64,000 nucleotides of DNA from Ancylobacter tetraedralis (GCF_014195655.1 NZ_JACICD010000002.1:310001-374000); one strand, 5' to 3'; counted from the stretch's first letter, positions 8,207 through 19,802 are shown. The notes: generated by a model not told the origin, from the letters alone. Program-made: numbers and translations.

Positions 8207-9709
8207 ATGTCAGCCATCATGAGCATGCCCGACCCTGTCGATCCCGCCGCTGCCCCGCTTGCCGCCCCCTCGCCGGGGCGCCCGTTCAAGGCCCGCTTCG
8301 TCGAGGGCTCGACGCTGCGCCATGTCGCGGTCATGACGGCGACCGGCTCCATCGGCCTCGTCGCGGTGTTCCTCGTCGACCTGCTGAACCTGTTCTACAT
8401 CTCGCTGCTCGGCGAGGAGGAACTGGCGGCGGCGATCGGCTATGCCGGCACGGTGATGTTCTTCACCACCTCGGTCGCCATCGGGGTGATGATCGCCGGC
8501 TCGGCGCTGGTCTCGCGCGCGGTCGGCAGCGGCGCGCCGGAGGACGGGCGCCGGCTCTCCACCTCCTCCTTCGTCTACATGGCGCTGGTGACGACGCTTC
8601 TGGCGGCGGTGATGCTGCCGCTGGTCAGCCCGCTGCTGACCCTGCTCGGCGCGAGCGGGCGCACGCAGGAACTGGCGCGCGGCTTCCTGTTCATCGTGCT
8701 GCCTTCGACGCCGCTGCTCGGCATCGGCATGGCCGCCTCCGGCACGCTGCGCGCGGTGGGCGATGCCCGGCGCGCCATGTGGGTGACGCTGTCGGGCGGG
8801 CTCGCCACCGCCGTGCTCGATCCGCTGCTCATTCTCGGCCTTGGCTTCGGCGTCGAGGGCGCCGCCATCGCCTCGGTGATCGCGCGCCTGGTGATGGCGG
8901 CTTACGGCCTTTACGCCGTGGTGCGGGTGCACAAGCTGGCCTCCGTGCCGAGCGTGGCGCATTTCCTGCGCGACGTCGCGCCGCTATCGGCCATCGCCGT
9001 GCCGGCCATCCTCACCAACATCGCCACCCCGGTCGGCAATGCCTACATCACCCACGCGCTCGCCGCGCATGGCGATGCGGCGGTGGCGGCCTGGGCGGTG
9101 ATCGGCCGGGTGATCCCGGTCGCGTTCGGGCCGATCTTCGCCCTGACGGGGGCCATCGGCCCGGTGATCGGCCAGAATGTCGGCGCGCTGCGCTATGACA
9201 GGGTTCGCCAGACGGTGCGCGACAGCCTGAAGCTGATCCTCATCTATGTCGCCTTCGTCTGGCTGTTGCTGGCGCTGGCGCGCCACCCGCTCGCCTCGGT
9301 GTTCGGCCTGTCGGCCGAGGGTGTCGGGCTGGTCGAGTTCTTCTGCCTCTACGCGGCGGGCAGCTTCGTGTTCATCGGCACGCTGTTCGTCGCCAATGCC
9401 GCCTTCAACAATCTCGGCGCGCCGCTGCTCTCCACCCTGTTCAACTGGGGGCGGGCGACGCTCGGCACCGTGCCCTTCGTCTGGGCCGGCGGGCACTGGT
9501 TCGGGGCGACGGGTGTTCTCGCCGGGCAGGCGGTGGGCTCGGTCGCCTTCGGCATCGCGGCGCTGGTCTGCGCCTTCGCGGTGGTCGGCCGGCTTCATGC
9601 CGGCCTGCCGCCGCGTCCCGCCGCGGCACCGCTGGCCGGCGCGCAATTGCCGCCCTTCTCGCGCGGCGAGGATGCGACCGCCATCGAGACCGCGTCGCCG
9701 CGCGATTGA
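8207..9709 (+). CDS. MATE family efflux transporter
   Basis: About 500-aa inner-membrane exporter of the MATE (MOP superfamily) type. Twelve hydrophobic segments can be followed, starting at HVAVMTATGSIGLVAVFLVD-LLNLFYISLLG, with the two-fold repeat restarting around DVAPLSAIAVPAILTNIATP. LFYISLLGEEELAAAIGYAG is the typical MATE helix 1-2 signature, and SAIAVPAILTNIATPVGNAYI the mirrored one. Members exchange cations for drugs or metabolites; the substrate is unknown. ATG 8207 is a compromise; ATG 8219 and 8225 are close alternatives without clear ribosome-binding sites. The gene converges on the chromate-transporter pair with 7 bases between. Confidence 0.88.
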   Translation: MSAIMSMPDPVDPAAAPLAAPSPGRPFKARFVEGSTLRHVAVMTATGSIGLVAVFLVDLLNLFYISLLGEEELAAAIGYAGTVMFFTTSVAIGVMIAGSALVSRAVGSGAPEDGRRLSTSSFVYMALVTTLLAAVMLPLVSPLLTLLGASGRTQELARGFLFIVLPSTPLLGIGMAASGTLRAVGDARRAMWVTLSGGLATAVLDPLLILGLGFGVEGAAIASVIARLVMAAYGLYAVVRVHKLASVPSVAHFLRDVAPLSAIAVPAILTNIATPVGNAYITHALAAHGDAAVAAWAVIGRVIPVAFGPIFALTGAIGPVIGQNVGALRYDRVRQTVRDSLKLILIYVAFVWLLLALARHPLASVFGLSAEGVGLVEFFCLYAAGSFVFIGTLFVANAAFNNLGAPLLSTLFNWGRATLGTVPFVWAGGHWFGATGVLAGQAVGSVAFGIAALVCAFAVVGRLHAGLPPRPAAAPLAGAQLPPFSRGEDATAIETASPRD

Positions 9710-9716
9710 GTCGGCC

Positions 9717-10247
9717 TCAGATGAGGCCCAGCGCGCCGAGCCCGGCACCGAGTGCCATCATCCAGAGCGGGCTGATACGGGTGAGGTAGAGCACGATCGC
9801 CGTCGCGGCGGTGAACAATGCAGTCGGCACCGAGCGGGCGGCGCCCTGCGCCAGCACGACGCCCGAGGCGGCGATGAGGCCGATGGCCAGCGGCACCAGC
9901 GCGCCCTGCACCACCCGGCGCCAGCGCGCCTCGCGGAAGCGGTGCCAGAGGCCGCCGACGACATAGGCCAGCACGCAGGTCGGCCCGCACATGGCGAGCG
10001 TCGCCGCCAGCGCCCCCCAGGCGCCAGCGACCTGCCAGCCGATCAGCGTCACCACCAGCATGTTGGGGCCGGGCGCCGCCTGCGCGATGGCGAAGGTGCG
10101 GGCGAACTCGGCATTGCTCATCCAGCCCGCCACCTCCACCACCTGCCGGTGCATTTCCGGCAGCACCGCATTGGCGCCGCCGACCGCGAGCAGCGAGATC
10201 AGCAGGAAATGCAGCACCAGCGCGGTGATGGGGCTGTCGTCGCTCAT
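9717..10247 (-). CDS. Chromate transporter, half-size subunit (pair 1, second gene)
   Basis: A 176-aa CHR-family membrane protein. It starts with a helix LVLHFLLISLLAVGGANAVLPEM containing the GG motif, followed by AQAAPGPNMLVVTLIGWQVAG, the CHR signature (xPGPNxxxxxxxG). About six hydrophobic segments are visible. Half-size CHR proteins act in pairs with opposite topology, so this one presumably works with the gene immediately upstream. The two overlap by an ATGA (start ATG 10247-10245, upstream stop TGA 10246-10244), giving translational coupling. Family substrates are chromate and possibly sulphate; the real substrate is not shown here. Confidence 0.88.
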   Translation of the reverse strand: MSDDSPITALVLHFLLISLLAVGGANAVLPEMHRQVVEVAGWMSNAEFARTFAIAQAAPGPNMLVVTLIGWQVAGAWGALAATLAMCGPTCVLAYVVGGLWHRFREARWRRVVQGALVPLAIGLIAASGVVLAQGAARSVPTALFTAATAIVLYLTRISPLWMMALGAGLGALGLI

Positions 10248-10837
10248 CGCCGGTGTGCCCACCACGAGAGCGCCAGCGCCGCCGGCAGCAGCACGGCCAT
10301 CACCTGCGCCAGCGGCAGGCTCACGAGCGTCATCGCCAGAAAGGCGGCGATGGCGATGGCGCTGCTGTGCAGCCGCGGGTGCCGCCAGAGCGGCTCGGCC
10401 ATGCGCGCGGCCATGGCGATGACGAGGCCGGCCGCCGCCGCCGCGAGGCCCGCCAGCATGCTCGATACCGCACCGATATCGCCGTAGCGGGTGAACACGA
10501 CGCTCACCAGCACCACGCCGACCGCCGGCACCAGGGTGAGCCCGAGAAAGGCGGCGAGCGCGCCGAGCGGGCCCTGGAAGCGGCCGCCGACCACCACGGC
10601 GAGATTGACGATGTTCGGCCCGGGAAGAAACTGCGCGAGCCCGATCAACTCGGTGAATTCCTCGGGCGTCACCCAGCGATAGCGCTCCACCAGCGCACGA
10701 CGGGCGATGGGCAGCACGCCACCGAACGCGACCACCGTGACCGACAGGAAGCCGAGGAACAGTTGCGCCAGGCCCGGCGGCGGGTGGGGGGCAGCCCTGC
10801 TGTCGGCGGGGACGGGGTCGGTGGGGGAAGCGGCCAT
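10244..10837 (-). CDS. Chromate transporter, half-size subunit (pair 1, first gene)
   Basis: A 197-aa CHR-family half-transporter. After a Pro-rich cytosolic N-terminus comes LAQLFLGFLSVTVVAFGGVL, RYRWVTPEEFTELIGLAQFLPGPNIVNLAVVVGGRFQG (CHR signature) and several more hydrophobic helices ending SWWAHRR. ATG 10837 (MAASPTDP) is taken as start; upstream in-frame sequence is not conserved-looking. Overlaps the second subunit by four bases. A distinct second pair with the same architecture lies at 45774-46972, so the organism has at least two such systems. Confidence 0.88.
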   Translation of the reverse strand: MAASPTDPVPADSRAAPHPPPGLAQLFLGFLSVTVVAFGGVLPIARRALVERYRWVTPEEFTELIGLAQFLPGPNIVNLAVVVGGRFQGPLGALAAFLGLTLVPAVGVVLVSVVFTRYGDIGAVSSMLAGLAAAAAGLVIAMAARMAEPLWRHPRLHSSAIAIAAFLAMTLVSLPLAQVMAVLLPAALALSWWAHRR

Positions 10838-10988
10838 GGCAGGGATACCGGCGGGGTCGCCCCGCCTATAGACCAATCGCGCGCGCCCGGTAAGGCGTCG
10901 CCGTTCGGCCCGGCCACGCCGCTCTTCCCATCCCGCCACGGGAACGGATAGAGTACGCTTCCCGTGTGAAGCCCGGATCGCGCCCGCC

Positions 10989-11483
10989 TTGTCCGAATCC
11001 GCTGTCGCCCTCAGCTCCCTTGCGGTGCCCCTCGACGGACGCCAGTCCGAGACGGCCCGTGCCATCCAGCGCGGCGCGCTGCGCTATCTCGCGGCGCGCG
11101 GGCTGATGGGCGTGCCGGAATTCGGGCTCGCCTCGGGCCGGCGCGCGGATATCGCGGCGGTGGACGGGCGCGGCGAGGTGTGGGTGATCGAGATCAAGTC
11201 CTCGGTCGTCGACTTCCGCACCGACCGCAAATGGGCCGATTATCGCCTCTCTTGCGACCGGCTGTTCTTCGCGGTGTCTCCCGATTTTCCGCTTCACATC
11301 CTGCCCGATGACGTCGGCGTGCTGGTGGCCGACCCGTTCGGCGCCGGGCTCATCCGCGAGGCGCCGCGCCACCCGCTGCCGGGCGCGACGCGCAAGGCGC
11401 TGACGCTGCGCCTCGCGCGCACGGCGGCGGGCCGGCTGATGGGGCTGATGGACCCCGAGGCGATGCGCGGCATCGAGCTGTGA
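10989..11483 (+). CDS. mmcB: MmcB family DNA repair protein
   Basis: A 164-aa protein of the alphaproteobacterial MmcB family, whose Caulobacter founder is an SOS-induced factor for mitomycin C resistance. RALRYLAARGLMGVPEFGLA is followed by a PD-(D/E)XK-nuclease-like core: GRRADIAAVDGRGEVWVIEIKSSVVDFRTDRKW, where D in RADI and the E-x-K of EIKSS would be the metal/catalytic residues, then YRLSCDRLFFAVSPDFP. The start is TTG 10989 (no ATG fits). Only about 120 bases separate it from mutS on the same strand. I see no clear LexA box. Confidence 0.85.
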   Translation: MSESAVALSSLAVPLDGRQSETARAIQRGALRYLAARGLMGVPEFGLASGRRADIAAVDGRGEVWVIEIKSSVVDFRTDRKWADYRLSCDRLFFAVSPDFPLHILPDDVGVLVADPFGAGLIREAPRHPLPGATRKALTLRLARTAAGRLMGLMDPEAMRGIEL

Positions 11484-11604
11484 CGCGCTTTCCGGCCGCA
11501 TGGTCGCTTTCCCGCGTCGGAAGGTGCCCACCTGTCAAATGAGTGAGGGGATAACCGGCCGTGATGCTTGAAACGCCGCGCCCGCCTCTGCCAGCGTCAT
11601 CGCC

Positions 11605-14406
11605 ATGAATGCACCCGTGAACACGCCGGCCTCCGACGCGACTGAGCCCGCCCACCTCACCCCCAAAGCGGCCGGCGAGGGTGAGCGCGTCACCCCCATG
11701 ATGGCGCAATATATCGAGATCAAGACCGCCAATCCCGGCAGCCTGCTGTTCTACCGGATGGGCGATTTTTACGAGCTGTTCTTCGAGGATGCCGAACTCG
11801 CCTCACGGGCGCTTGGCATCGTGCTCACCAAGCGCGGCAAGCACCAGGGCGAGGATATCCCGATGTGCGGCGTGCCGGTGGAGCGCGCCGAGGAATATCT
11901 CCACAAGCTGATCGCGGCCGGCTACCGCGTCGCCGTGTGCGAGCAGACCGAGGAACCGGCGGAAGCGCGCAAGCGCGGCCCAAAGAGCGTGGTGAAGCGC
12001 GACGTCATCCGCCTCGTCACTCCCGGCACGCTCACCGAGGACGCGCTGCTCGACGCCCGCCGCGACAACGTGCTGGCGAGCCTCGCGCGGGTGAAAGGCG
12101 GGGAGGGCGAGGAGGCGGCCCGGGGGGATGGCTATGTCTATGCTCTCGCCCTCGCCGACATCTCGACCGGCAGCTTCCGCGTGGCGGAGACCGACGCCGC
12201 CCGCCTCGCCGCCGATCTCGCCCGCATCGAGCCGGCCGAGCTCCTGGTGGCGGATGCCATCTATGACGAGCCGGGCTTCAAGGCGCTGTGGCGCAGCCTG
12301 CCGGCGGTGACGCCGCTGCCCAAGGAGAGCTTCGATGGCGCGGGCGCCGAGCGCCGTCTCGCCGGCTTCTTCCAGGTGGCGACGCTGGAGGCCTTCGGCA
12401 GCTTCTCGCGTGCCGAGCTCACCGCCGCCGCCGCCGTGGTGGCCTATATCGAGCGCACCCAGCTCGGCGCCCGCCCACCGTTGAGCCGGCCGCAGCGCGA
12501 GGCCTCCAGCGCGGCGATGGTGATCGACCCGGCGACGCGCGCCAATCTGGAGATCCTGCGCACCACCACGGGCGATCGCGCCGGTAGCCTGTGCGCCTCG
12601 GTGGACCGCACCGTCACCTCGGCCGGCGCGCGCCTGCTCGCCCGCCGCCTCGCCGAGCCGCTGACCGATCCCGCCGCCATTGCCGGGCGGCTGGACGCGG
12701 TGGAGCATCTGGTCGAGGAAACCGCCCTGCGCGGCGCTTTGCGCGAGCGGCTCGCCGGCGCGCCGGATCTTGCCCGCGCGCTGTCGCGCATCGCGCTCGG
12801 GCGGGCCGGCCCGCGGGACCTCGCCGGCATCGGCCGGGGGCTGCGTGAAGGGCTGGAGATCGCCCGGCTCATCGCCGCCTCGCCGGCGCCGGCCGAGCTG
12901 GTCGAGGCCGCCCGCGTGCTCGGCGCCGTCGATCCCGCGCTGGTGCTCACGCTGCAGGCGGCGCTGGATGATGAATTGCCGCTCAACCGGCGTGACGGCG
13001 GCTTCACCCGCCCCGGCTACAGCGATGAACTCGACGCCACCCGCGCGCTGCGCGACGAGAGCCGGCGCGTGGTGGCGGCGCTGGAGCGGCGCTATGTCGA
13101 GGAAACCGGCGTGCGCGCGCTGAAGATCCGGCATAATGCGGTGCTCGGCTATTATGTCGAGGTCAGCCAGCAGAATGCCGACCGCCTGCGGGAGCCGCCT
13201 TTCGATGTGGTCTTCGTGCACCGCCAGACCATGGCGGGTGCGATGCGCTTCACCTCTACCGAACTCGCCGAGCTGGAAGCCAGGATCGCCAGCGCCGGCG
13301 AGCGGGCGCTGGCCTTCGAGCAGCGTATCTTCGACGACCTGGTCGCGCGCGTCATGGCGGAGGCCGAGGCGGTGCGTGCCTGCGCCGAGGCGCTGGCGGT
13401 GATCGACGTCACCGCGGGGCTCGCCAAGCTCGCGGTGGACGAGGGCCATGTGCGCCCCGAGGTCGATGGCGGGCTCGATTTTCGCATCGAGGGCGGCCGC
13501 CATCCGGTGGTGGAGCAGGCGCTGCGGCGCGATCACGGTTCCTCGGGCGGCCCGTTCGTCGCCAATGATTGCGACCTCTCCGCGCCCGAGGCCGGCAAGG
13601 GCAAGCCGCCTTCGGGGCGCATCTGGCTGGTCACCGGCCCCAACATGGCGGGCAAGTCGACCTTCCTGCGGCAGAATGCGCTGATCGCCATCCTCGCCCA
13701 GGCCGGGTCCTTCGTGCCGGCGACGTCGGCCCGCCTCGGCGTGGTCGACCGGCTGTTCTCGCGCGTCGGCGCGGCGGATGATCTGGCGCGCGGGCGCTCG
13801 ACCTTCATGGTGGAGATGGTGGAGACCGCCGCCATCCTCAACCAGGCGACGGAGCGCTCGCTGGTCATTCTCGACGAGATCGGCCGCGGCACCGCGACCT
13901 TTGACGGCCTGTCCATCGCCTGGGCGAGCTTGGAGCACCTGCACGAGGTGAACCGCTGCCGCGGCCTGTTCGCCACCCATTTCCACGAATTGACGGCGCT
14001 GTCGCAGCGCCTGCCGCGCCTCGTCAACGCGACGGTGAAGGTGAAGGAGTGGGAGGGCGAGGTGATCTTCCTGCACGAGGTGGTGCCGGGGGCTGCGGAC
14101 CGCTCCTACGGCATCCAGGTGGCCAAGCTCGCCGGCCTGCCGCCCATGGTGGTGGCGCGCGCGCGGGCGGTGCTGACGGAGCTGGAAAACGCCGACCGCG
14201 CCGCCCCCGCGCAGCGCATCCTCGACGATCTGCCGCTCTTCGCCGCCATCAACCGCGCCCCCCCGCCCGCCGGCCCGGTGGTGAAGGCCGACCCGGTGGC
14301 GGAAGCCGTGAAGACCGCGCTGGCCGGGCTCGACCCCGACGAGATGTCCCCGCGCGAGGCGCTGGAGGCGCTGTACAAGCTGAAGGGGATGGCGCGGGGT
14401 GGGTGA
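11605..14406 (+). CDS. mutS: DNA mismatch repair protein MutS
   Basis: Full-length MutS (933 aa), the mismatch-recognition ATPase that recruits MutL. Domain order is intact: mismatch-binding domain with [33 protein letters not shown] (the Phe-x-Glu wedge is in GDFYELF), connector, core and lever helices ([17 protein letters not shown]), then the ATPase with Walker [15 protein letters not shown] at about residue 677, signature [11 protein letters not shown], Walker [17 protein letters not shown] and switch HFHELTALS. The C-terminal ~60 residues include the tetramerisation-like end [17 protein letters not shown] 11605 starts an Ala/Pro-rich leader. Follows mmcB in the same direction. Confidence 0.97.
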   Translation: MNAPVNTPASDATEPAHLTPKAAGEGERVTPMMAQYIEIKTANPGSLLFYRMGDFYELFFEDAELASRALGIVLTKRGKHQGEDIPMCGVPVERAEEYLHKLIAAGYRVAVCEQTEEPAEARKRGPKSVVKRDVIRLVTPGTLTEDALLDARRDNVLASLARVKGGEGEEAARGDGYVYALALADISTGSFRVAETDAARLAADLARIEPAELLVADAIYDEPGFKALWRSLPAVTPLPKESFDGAGAERRLAGFFQVATLEAFGSFSRAELTAAAAVVAYIERTQLGARPPLSRPQREASSAAMVIDPATRANLEILRTTTGDRAGSLCASVDRTVTSAGARLLARRLAEPLTDPAAIAGRLDAVEHLVEETALRGALRERLAGAPDLARALSRIALGRAGPRDLAGIGRGLREGLEIARLIAASPAPAELVEAARVLGAVDPALVLTLQAALDDELPLNRRDGGFTRPGYSDELDATRALRDESRRVVAALERRYVEETGVRALKIRHNAVLGYYVEVSQQNADRLREPPFDVVFVHRQTMAGAMRFTSTELAELEARIASAGERALAFEQRIFDDLVARVMAEAEAVRACAEALAVIDVTAGLAKLAVDEGHVRPEVDGGLDFRIEGGRHPVVEQALRRDHGSSGGPFVANDCDLSAPEAGKGKPPSGRIWLVTGPNMAGKSTFLRQNALIAILAQAGSFVPATSARLGVVDRLFSRVGAADDLARGRSTFMVEMVETAAILNQATERSLVILDEIGRGTATFDGLSIAWASLEHLHEVNRCRGLFATHFHELTALSQRLPRLVNATVKVKEWEGEVIFLHEVVPGAADRSYGIQVAKLAGLPPMVVARARAVLTELENADRAAPAQRILDDLPLFAAINRAPPPAGPVVKADPVAEAVKTALAGLDPDEMSPREALEALYKLKGMARGG

Positions 14407-14451
14407 GGCACTCCCCACCGTGTGATCACCTGAACACACGGAAGGTGTGAG

Positions 14452-14611
14452 ATGAGTGCATTGAAAGCAAAGACCGGAGAGACGTGCCCGACCAGTGGCG
14501 TGTGGAAGGTGGACGACCCGTTCGGGTCCACCACGGCCCATCGCCAAGGGCAACATCTTTCCTCCCTTCAGGGGCAAGGCCGTTAACTGGGTTCTGATCC
14601 AGTACGCCTGA
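14452..14611 (+). pseudogene. Frameshifted small protein gene
   Basis: From ATG 14452 the frame reads MSALKAKTGETCPTSGVWKV then DDPFGSTTA, after which it loses sense. One base out of register from about 14540 it continues IAKGNIFPPFRGKAVNWVLI QYA and stops at TGA 14609-14611. Joined, these give a coherent protein of about 52 aa of a small KTGETCPxSGVW...FPPxxGKAVxWxLIQYA type. I know of similar unnamed small proteins but no function. A perfect terminator follows immediately, which supports a once-real gene. It could be a genuine one-base indel or a sequencing error. Confidence 0.65.
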
Positions 14612-14622
14612 TCCTGCAAAGC

Positions 14623-14653
14623 AAATGGGGCGGCCGGTGGTCGCCCCATTTTT
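14623..14653 (+). terminator. Rho-independent terminator
   Basis: Perfect 10-bp stem AAATGGGGCG (14623-14632) / CGCCCCATTT (14642-14651) with a 9-base loop, ending in a run of five T. It lies 12 bases after the stop of the frameshifted small gene. Confidence 0.8.
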
Positions 14654-14832
14654 CGTCATGCCTTGTGGCGTGTCTGCGTCTTCAGTGCTGGCGGCTTGGC
14701 GGACCATCGTTATGTGGAAGGGCGGGCAGGATGTTCCATCGAGCCCCACGCCCTTTCAGCCGACGGCGACCAATACCCAACCGCATCCCGTCTCGCTCGG
14801 GACGCCAACCCTCCGCCACCGGAGCGGAATGT

Positions 14833-15057
14833 CTACTTCCCGCCGCGCACGCTGGCGGCGCGGGCCGGCTTGGCGGCCGGGGGCGGGGTGGCGGCGTCGC
14901 GGGCGAGGCGGGCTTCGCGCAGGCGGGCGGTCTTGGCGTCGCGCCGGACGGTTTCCTGATTGATCAGGTTGCGCGCGACGCGCGCGACCGTCTCGGCCTT
15001 GCTCTCGGTCTTGGTGAGGTTGGGCTTGAAGAGATCGTCGTGGGTGGTCTTGGCCAT
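14833..15057 (-). CDS. Small basic hypothetical protein
   Basis: A 74-aa, strongly basic, Ala-rich soluble protein (MAKTTHDDLFKPNLTKTESK..., ...TARLREARLARDAATPPPAA). I do not recognise a family. The middle (AETVARVARNLINQETVRRD) should be helical. ATG 15057 has an excellent ribosome-binding site, AAGGAGATT, spaced 7-8 bases. Just upstream in the transcript lies a strong hairpin with a T-run (15079-15105), so the gene either has a promoter inside the short gap or is reached only by read-through from the cold-shock gene. Function unknown. Confidence 0.6.
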   Translation of the reverse strand: MAKTTHDDLFKPNLTKTESKAETVARVARNLINQETVRRDAKTARLREARLARDAATPPPAAKPARAASVRGGK

Positions 15058-15078
15058 CGTCCTAATCTCCTTCACATG

Positions 15079-15105
15079 AAAAAGGCCGGGGGTGATCCCG
15101 GCCTT
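15079..15105 (-). terminator. Terminator/attenuator between csp and small basic gene
   Basis: Perfect 9-bp stem on the minus strand, AAGGCCGGG / CCCGGCCTT with a 6-base loop, followed by TTTTT (complement of 15079-15083). It probably terminates the cold-shock transcript about 170 bases after its stop, and sits directly before the ribosome-binding site of the next gene. Confidence 0.7.
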
Positions 15106-15268
15106 CCCTGGAGCCTCGTCGCAATCGGGTGAATGCCCGATCGAGCAAGGCTCTCCATTCCGTGCGTGGGCCGTATCGTCCGGCGCGGATCCCATGACCC
15201 GGCCGTGATCCTGCCCGGTGCTCAGCGCTGCGTGCCAGTACATCCGTGGTCACACAGCGCCGGCACGA

Positions 15269-15478
15269 TCACACGTCCTGAAGTTGACCGGCCGTCTGCT
15301 TGCCGGTGCGGCTGTCGGCTTCGATCTCATAGGAGATCTTCTGCCCGTCGCGCAGTTCGCTCCAGCCCGCCCGCTGAACGGCGGAGATGTGGACGAAAAT
15401 GTCCGACCCGCCGGCGTCCGGCTGAATGAATCCATAGCCCTTCTGGCCGTTGAACCACTTTACGGTGCCCGTCGTCAT
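15269..15478 (-). CDS. Cold-shock protein, CspA family
   Basis: A 69-aa single cold-shock domain (OB fold) that binds single-stranded RNA/DNA and acts as an RNA chaperone. RNP1 is KGYGFI at residues 13-18 and RNP2 DIFVHI at 26-31; it starts [20 protein letters not shown]. The length is normal. The 238-base upstream gap is AT-richer than its surroundings, consistent with the long structured 5' leader of csp genes. A ribosome-binding site AAGGAAC lies close before the ATG. Alphaproteobacteria usually carry several paralogues, so no specific cspX symbol is given. Confidence 0.93.
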   Translation of the reverse strand: MTTGTVKWFNGQKGYGFIQPDAGGSDIFVHISAVQRAGWSELRDGQKISYEIEADSRTGKQTAGQLQDV

Positions 15479-15716
15479 GATGAAGTTCCTTCATTCGATA
15501 TAGAAAATCGTTCGGTCACCCGAGGGTGATCGTCACGCCGTCATCGATTTGAGAGGAAGTTCGCCACCGCGCGAAACGCGCAAACAAAGCTCAACGTGCA
15601 AGATCGATGTGGATAACTTACAGATTCGCTGGTGATATTGCAACCCTGCAGAAATGTTATTTTTCCACACACGTCCCTGTGGCGGAAAAGCGATCGGTGC
15701 AGGCGAGGGCCGCGCG
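15479..15716 (-). promoter_or_regulatory. Probable promoter and long 5' leader of the csp gene
   Basis: 238 bases without a convincing gene, less GC-rich than the flanks, with a stem GGTCACCCGAGGGTGATC near the start codon. Candidate -35/-10 such as TTGCAA...TAAGTT can be picked on the minus strand but are not decisive. Long leaders that refold in the cold are known for csp genes; here that is inference. Confidence 0.4.
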
Positions 15717-16271
15717 CTAAATCAGGTCGGCGGCGCGCAGCACCGTGCCATATTCGCCATCCATGTTGGCGAGCGAGAGCGCATGCACCTCCTCGGCGCT
15801 GCGCCACCGCCCGGCATGGTCGTGGCGCGCGAAGGTGAAGCAGCCGTCCTCGACCAGACGCACATGGAAGCCGAGATCGGCCGCCATCCGCACCGTCGCC
15901 TCGACGGAATTATTGGTGATGACGCCGGCGACCACCAAGGTGCCGATCCCCGCCGCGCGCAGGAGGGGCTCAAGCTCCGTGCCGATAAAGGCGCTGTGCG
16001 CCTGCTTGGCGATCACCACCTCGCCGGGGAGCGGCATGGCCTCCGGCTTGAACGCGCTGCCCGGCCCGGCCGGCGCATAGGTCGAGGCGGGGTCGGTGGA
16101 TTCGTGGCGGATGTGGAAGATCGGCCGTCCCGCCTCCCGCCAGATGGCGAGCAGGCGCGCGATGACCGCTTCCGCGCCGGGATTGTTGCGCGGCCCCGCC
16201 GCCGCCCAGCGCGGATCGTCGATGGCCTTTTGCAGATCGATGATCACCAGGGCGGCATCGGGCGGCAGCAT
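15717..16271 (-). CDS. Isochorismatase-fold hydrolase with Ser at the catalytic Cys position
   Basis: A 184-aa protein of the isochorismatase-like cysteine hydrolase superfamily. ALVIIDLQKAI carries the first catalytic Asp (D12), VVIAKQAHSAFIGTEL the Lys (K89), and LVVAGVITNNSVEATVRMAADLGF the strand and helix that normally hold the nucleophile Cys (TTNxCVxxTxR). Here that position is Ser (S122). AEEVHALSLANMDGEYGTV is typical of the subgroup. It may be a Ser variant, a non-hydrolytic relative or a distinct chemistry. ATG 16271 has CAGGAG at good spacing. The gene stands alone downstream of the ppdK terminator on the same strand. Confidence 0.85.
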   Translation of the reverse strand: MLPPDAALVIIDLQKAIDDPRWAAAGPRNNPGAEAVIARLLAIWREAGRPIFHIRHESTDPASTYAPAGPGSAFKPEAMPLPGEVVIAKQAHSAFIGTELEPLLRAAGIGTLVVAGVITNNSVEATVRMAADLGFHVRLVEDGCFTFARHDHAGRWRSAEEVHALSLANMDGEYGTVLRAADLI

Positions 16272-16301
16272 GCAAAGATCTCCTGTCGGCCCCCCGAACG
16301 C

Positions 16302-16329
16302 AAAAATGGCCGGGGGAGACCCGGCCATT
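16302..16329 (-). terminator. Rho-independent terminator of ppdK
   Basis: Perfect 10-bp stem on the minus strand, AATGGCCGGG / CCCGGCCATT with a 5-base loop, followed by TTTTT. It lies about 55 bases past the ppdK stop and just before the isochorismatase-fold gene. Confidence 0.8.
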
Positions 16330-16382
16330 CTGGTTCAGTATCGGCGGCGCGTCACGCCTTTGCGGGTCGCGCCCCAGCGCCC

Positions 16383-19061
<2,679 letters not shown>

Positions 19062-19355
19062 GTGGGGAGCCCCGTTGCTTTGAAGCGCGAACGCGCCCTC
19101 ATCGCCTTGATGGAAATTCAGACGAGATTAAAAATAAAGCACCTACAATGGGTTCGGGCGGAGTGAGACAGTTGTGCCGCTCGTTTTCCCACTCGATGAT
19201 CTAGCGGTTTGAGGTCCTTCATTCAATCCATCATTTGCACTGCGGCATGGCTTTGTGCCGCGCACCGGAATGTGACCGCATCGGTGGATTGTGACAAAAC
19301 CGCCAATCGGTCAGTTTCGCCGGGCTTGGAAACCTACTCGCGTACAGGGCTCATC

Positions 19356-19769
19356 ATGAATGCTGTTTTGAATCGTCTCGCGCCGCACATCCTCAGCCTG
19401 CTGCGCGTCGCCGCCGCGCTGCTGGTCATGCAGCACGGCACCACCAAGATCCTCGGCTTTCCCGCGACGCAGATGTCGGGGGTCAGCATCTTCACCATGG
19501 CGGGCGCGGCCGGTGTCATCGAGCTGGTCGGCGGGCTACTGCTGCTGATCGGGCTGTTCTCGCGTCCGACCGCGTTCATCCTCTCGGGCATGACCGCGGT
19601 GGCCTATTTCCTGGTGCACGCGCCGCGCGATTTCTTCCCGATCGTCAATCAGGGTGAACTCGCGGCGCTCTATTGCTTCGTGTTCTTCTATCTCGTCTTC
19701 GCCGGCCCCGGCCCGTGGAGCGTGGATGCCTTCCGCGGCGGCGAGAAGGCCGGAGCGCTCCGGCGTTGA
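19356..19769 (+). CDS. DoxX family membrane protein
   Basis: A 137-aa inner-membrane protein with four hydrophobic helices, beginning LSLLRVAAALLVMQHGTTKI, then AGAAGVIELVGGLLLLIGLF, TAFILSGMTAVAYFLVHAPR and ALYCFVFFYLVFAGPGPWSVD. The QHGxxK, IExxGGxLLxxGLFxRxxA and GPGxWSxD motifs are characteristic of DoxX. Relatives are linked to thiosulphate:quinone oxidoreduction or redox stress, but most have no assigned role. ATG 19356 begins just ahead of helix 1. Transcribed divergently from ppdK and convergent with the DUF3096 gene. Confidence 0.88.
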   Translation: MNAVLNRLAPHILSLLRVAAALLVMQHGTTKILGFPATQMSGVSIFTMAGAAGVIELVGGLLLLIGLFSRPTAFILSGMTAVAYFLVHAPRDFFPIVNQGELAALYCFVFFYLVFAGPGPWSVDAFRGGEKAGALRR

Positions 19770-19777
19770 GGCAAGCC

Positions 19778-19802
19778 GATGCCCGGGTTCGCCCCGGGCA
19801 TC
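19778..19802. terminator. Palindrome between convergent genes
   Basis: Perfect 10-bp inverted repeat GATGCCCGGG / CCCGGGCATC with loop TTCGC, 9 bases after the DoxX stop and 23 bases from the DUF3096 stop. No T-run follows on either strand, so it would be a weak bidirectional terminator. Confidence 0.5.

Noticed and set aside
11803-14649. A minus-strand open frame of about 950 codons opposite mutS
   Set aside because: It is a shadow of MutS, whose domains are complete on the plus strand.
19062-19355. A possible small RNA or tRNA in the gap between ppdK and doxX
   Set aside because: I looked for cloverleaf features and for a terminator. None is convincing, and the gap is better explained as a divergent promoter region.
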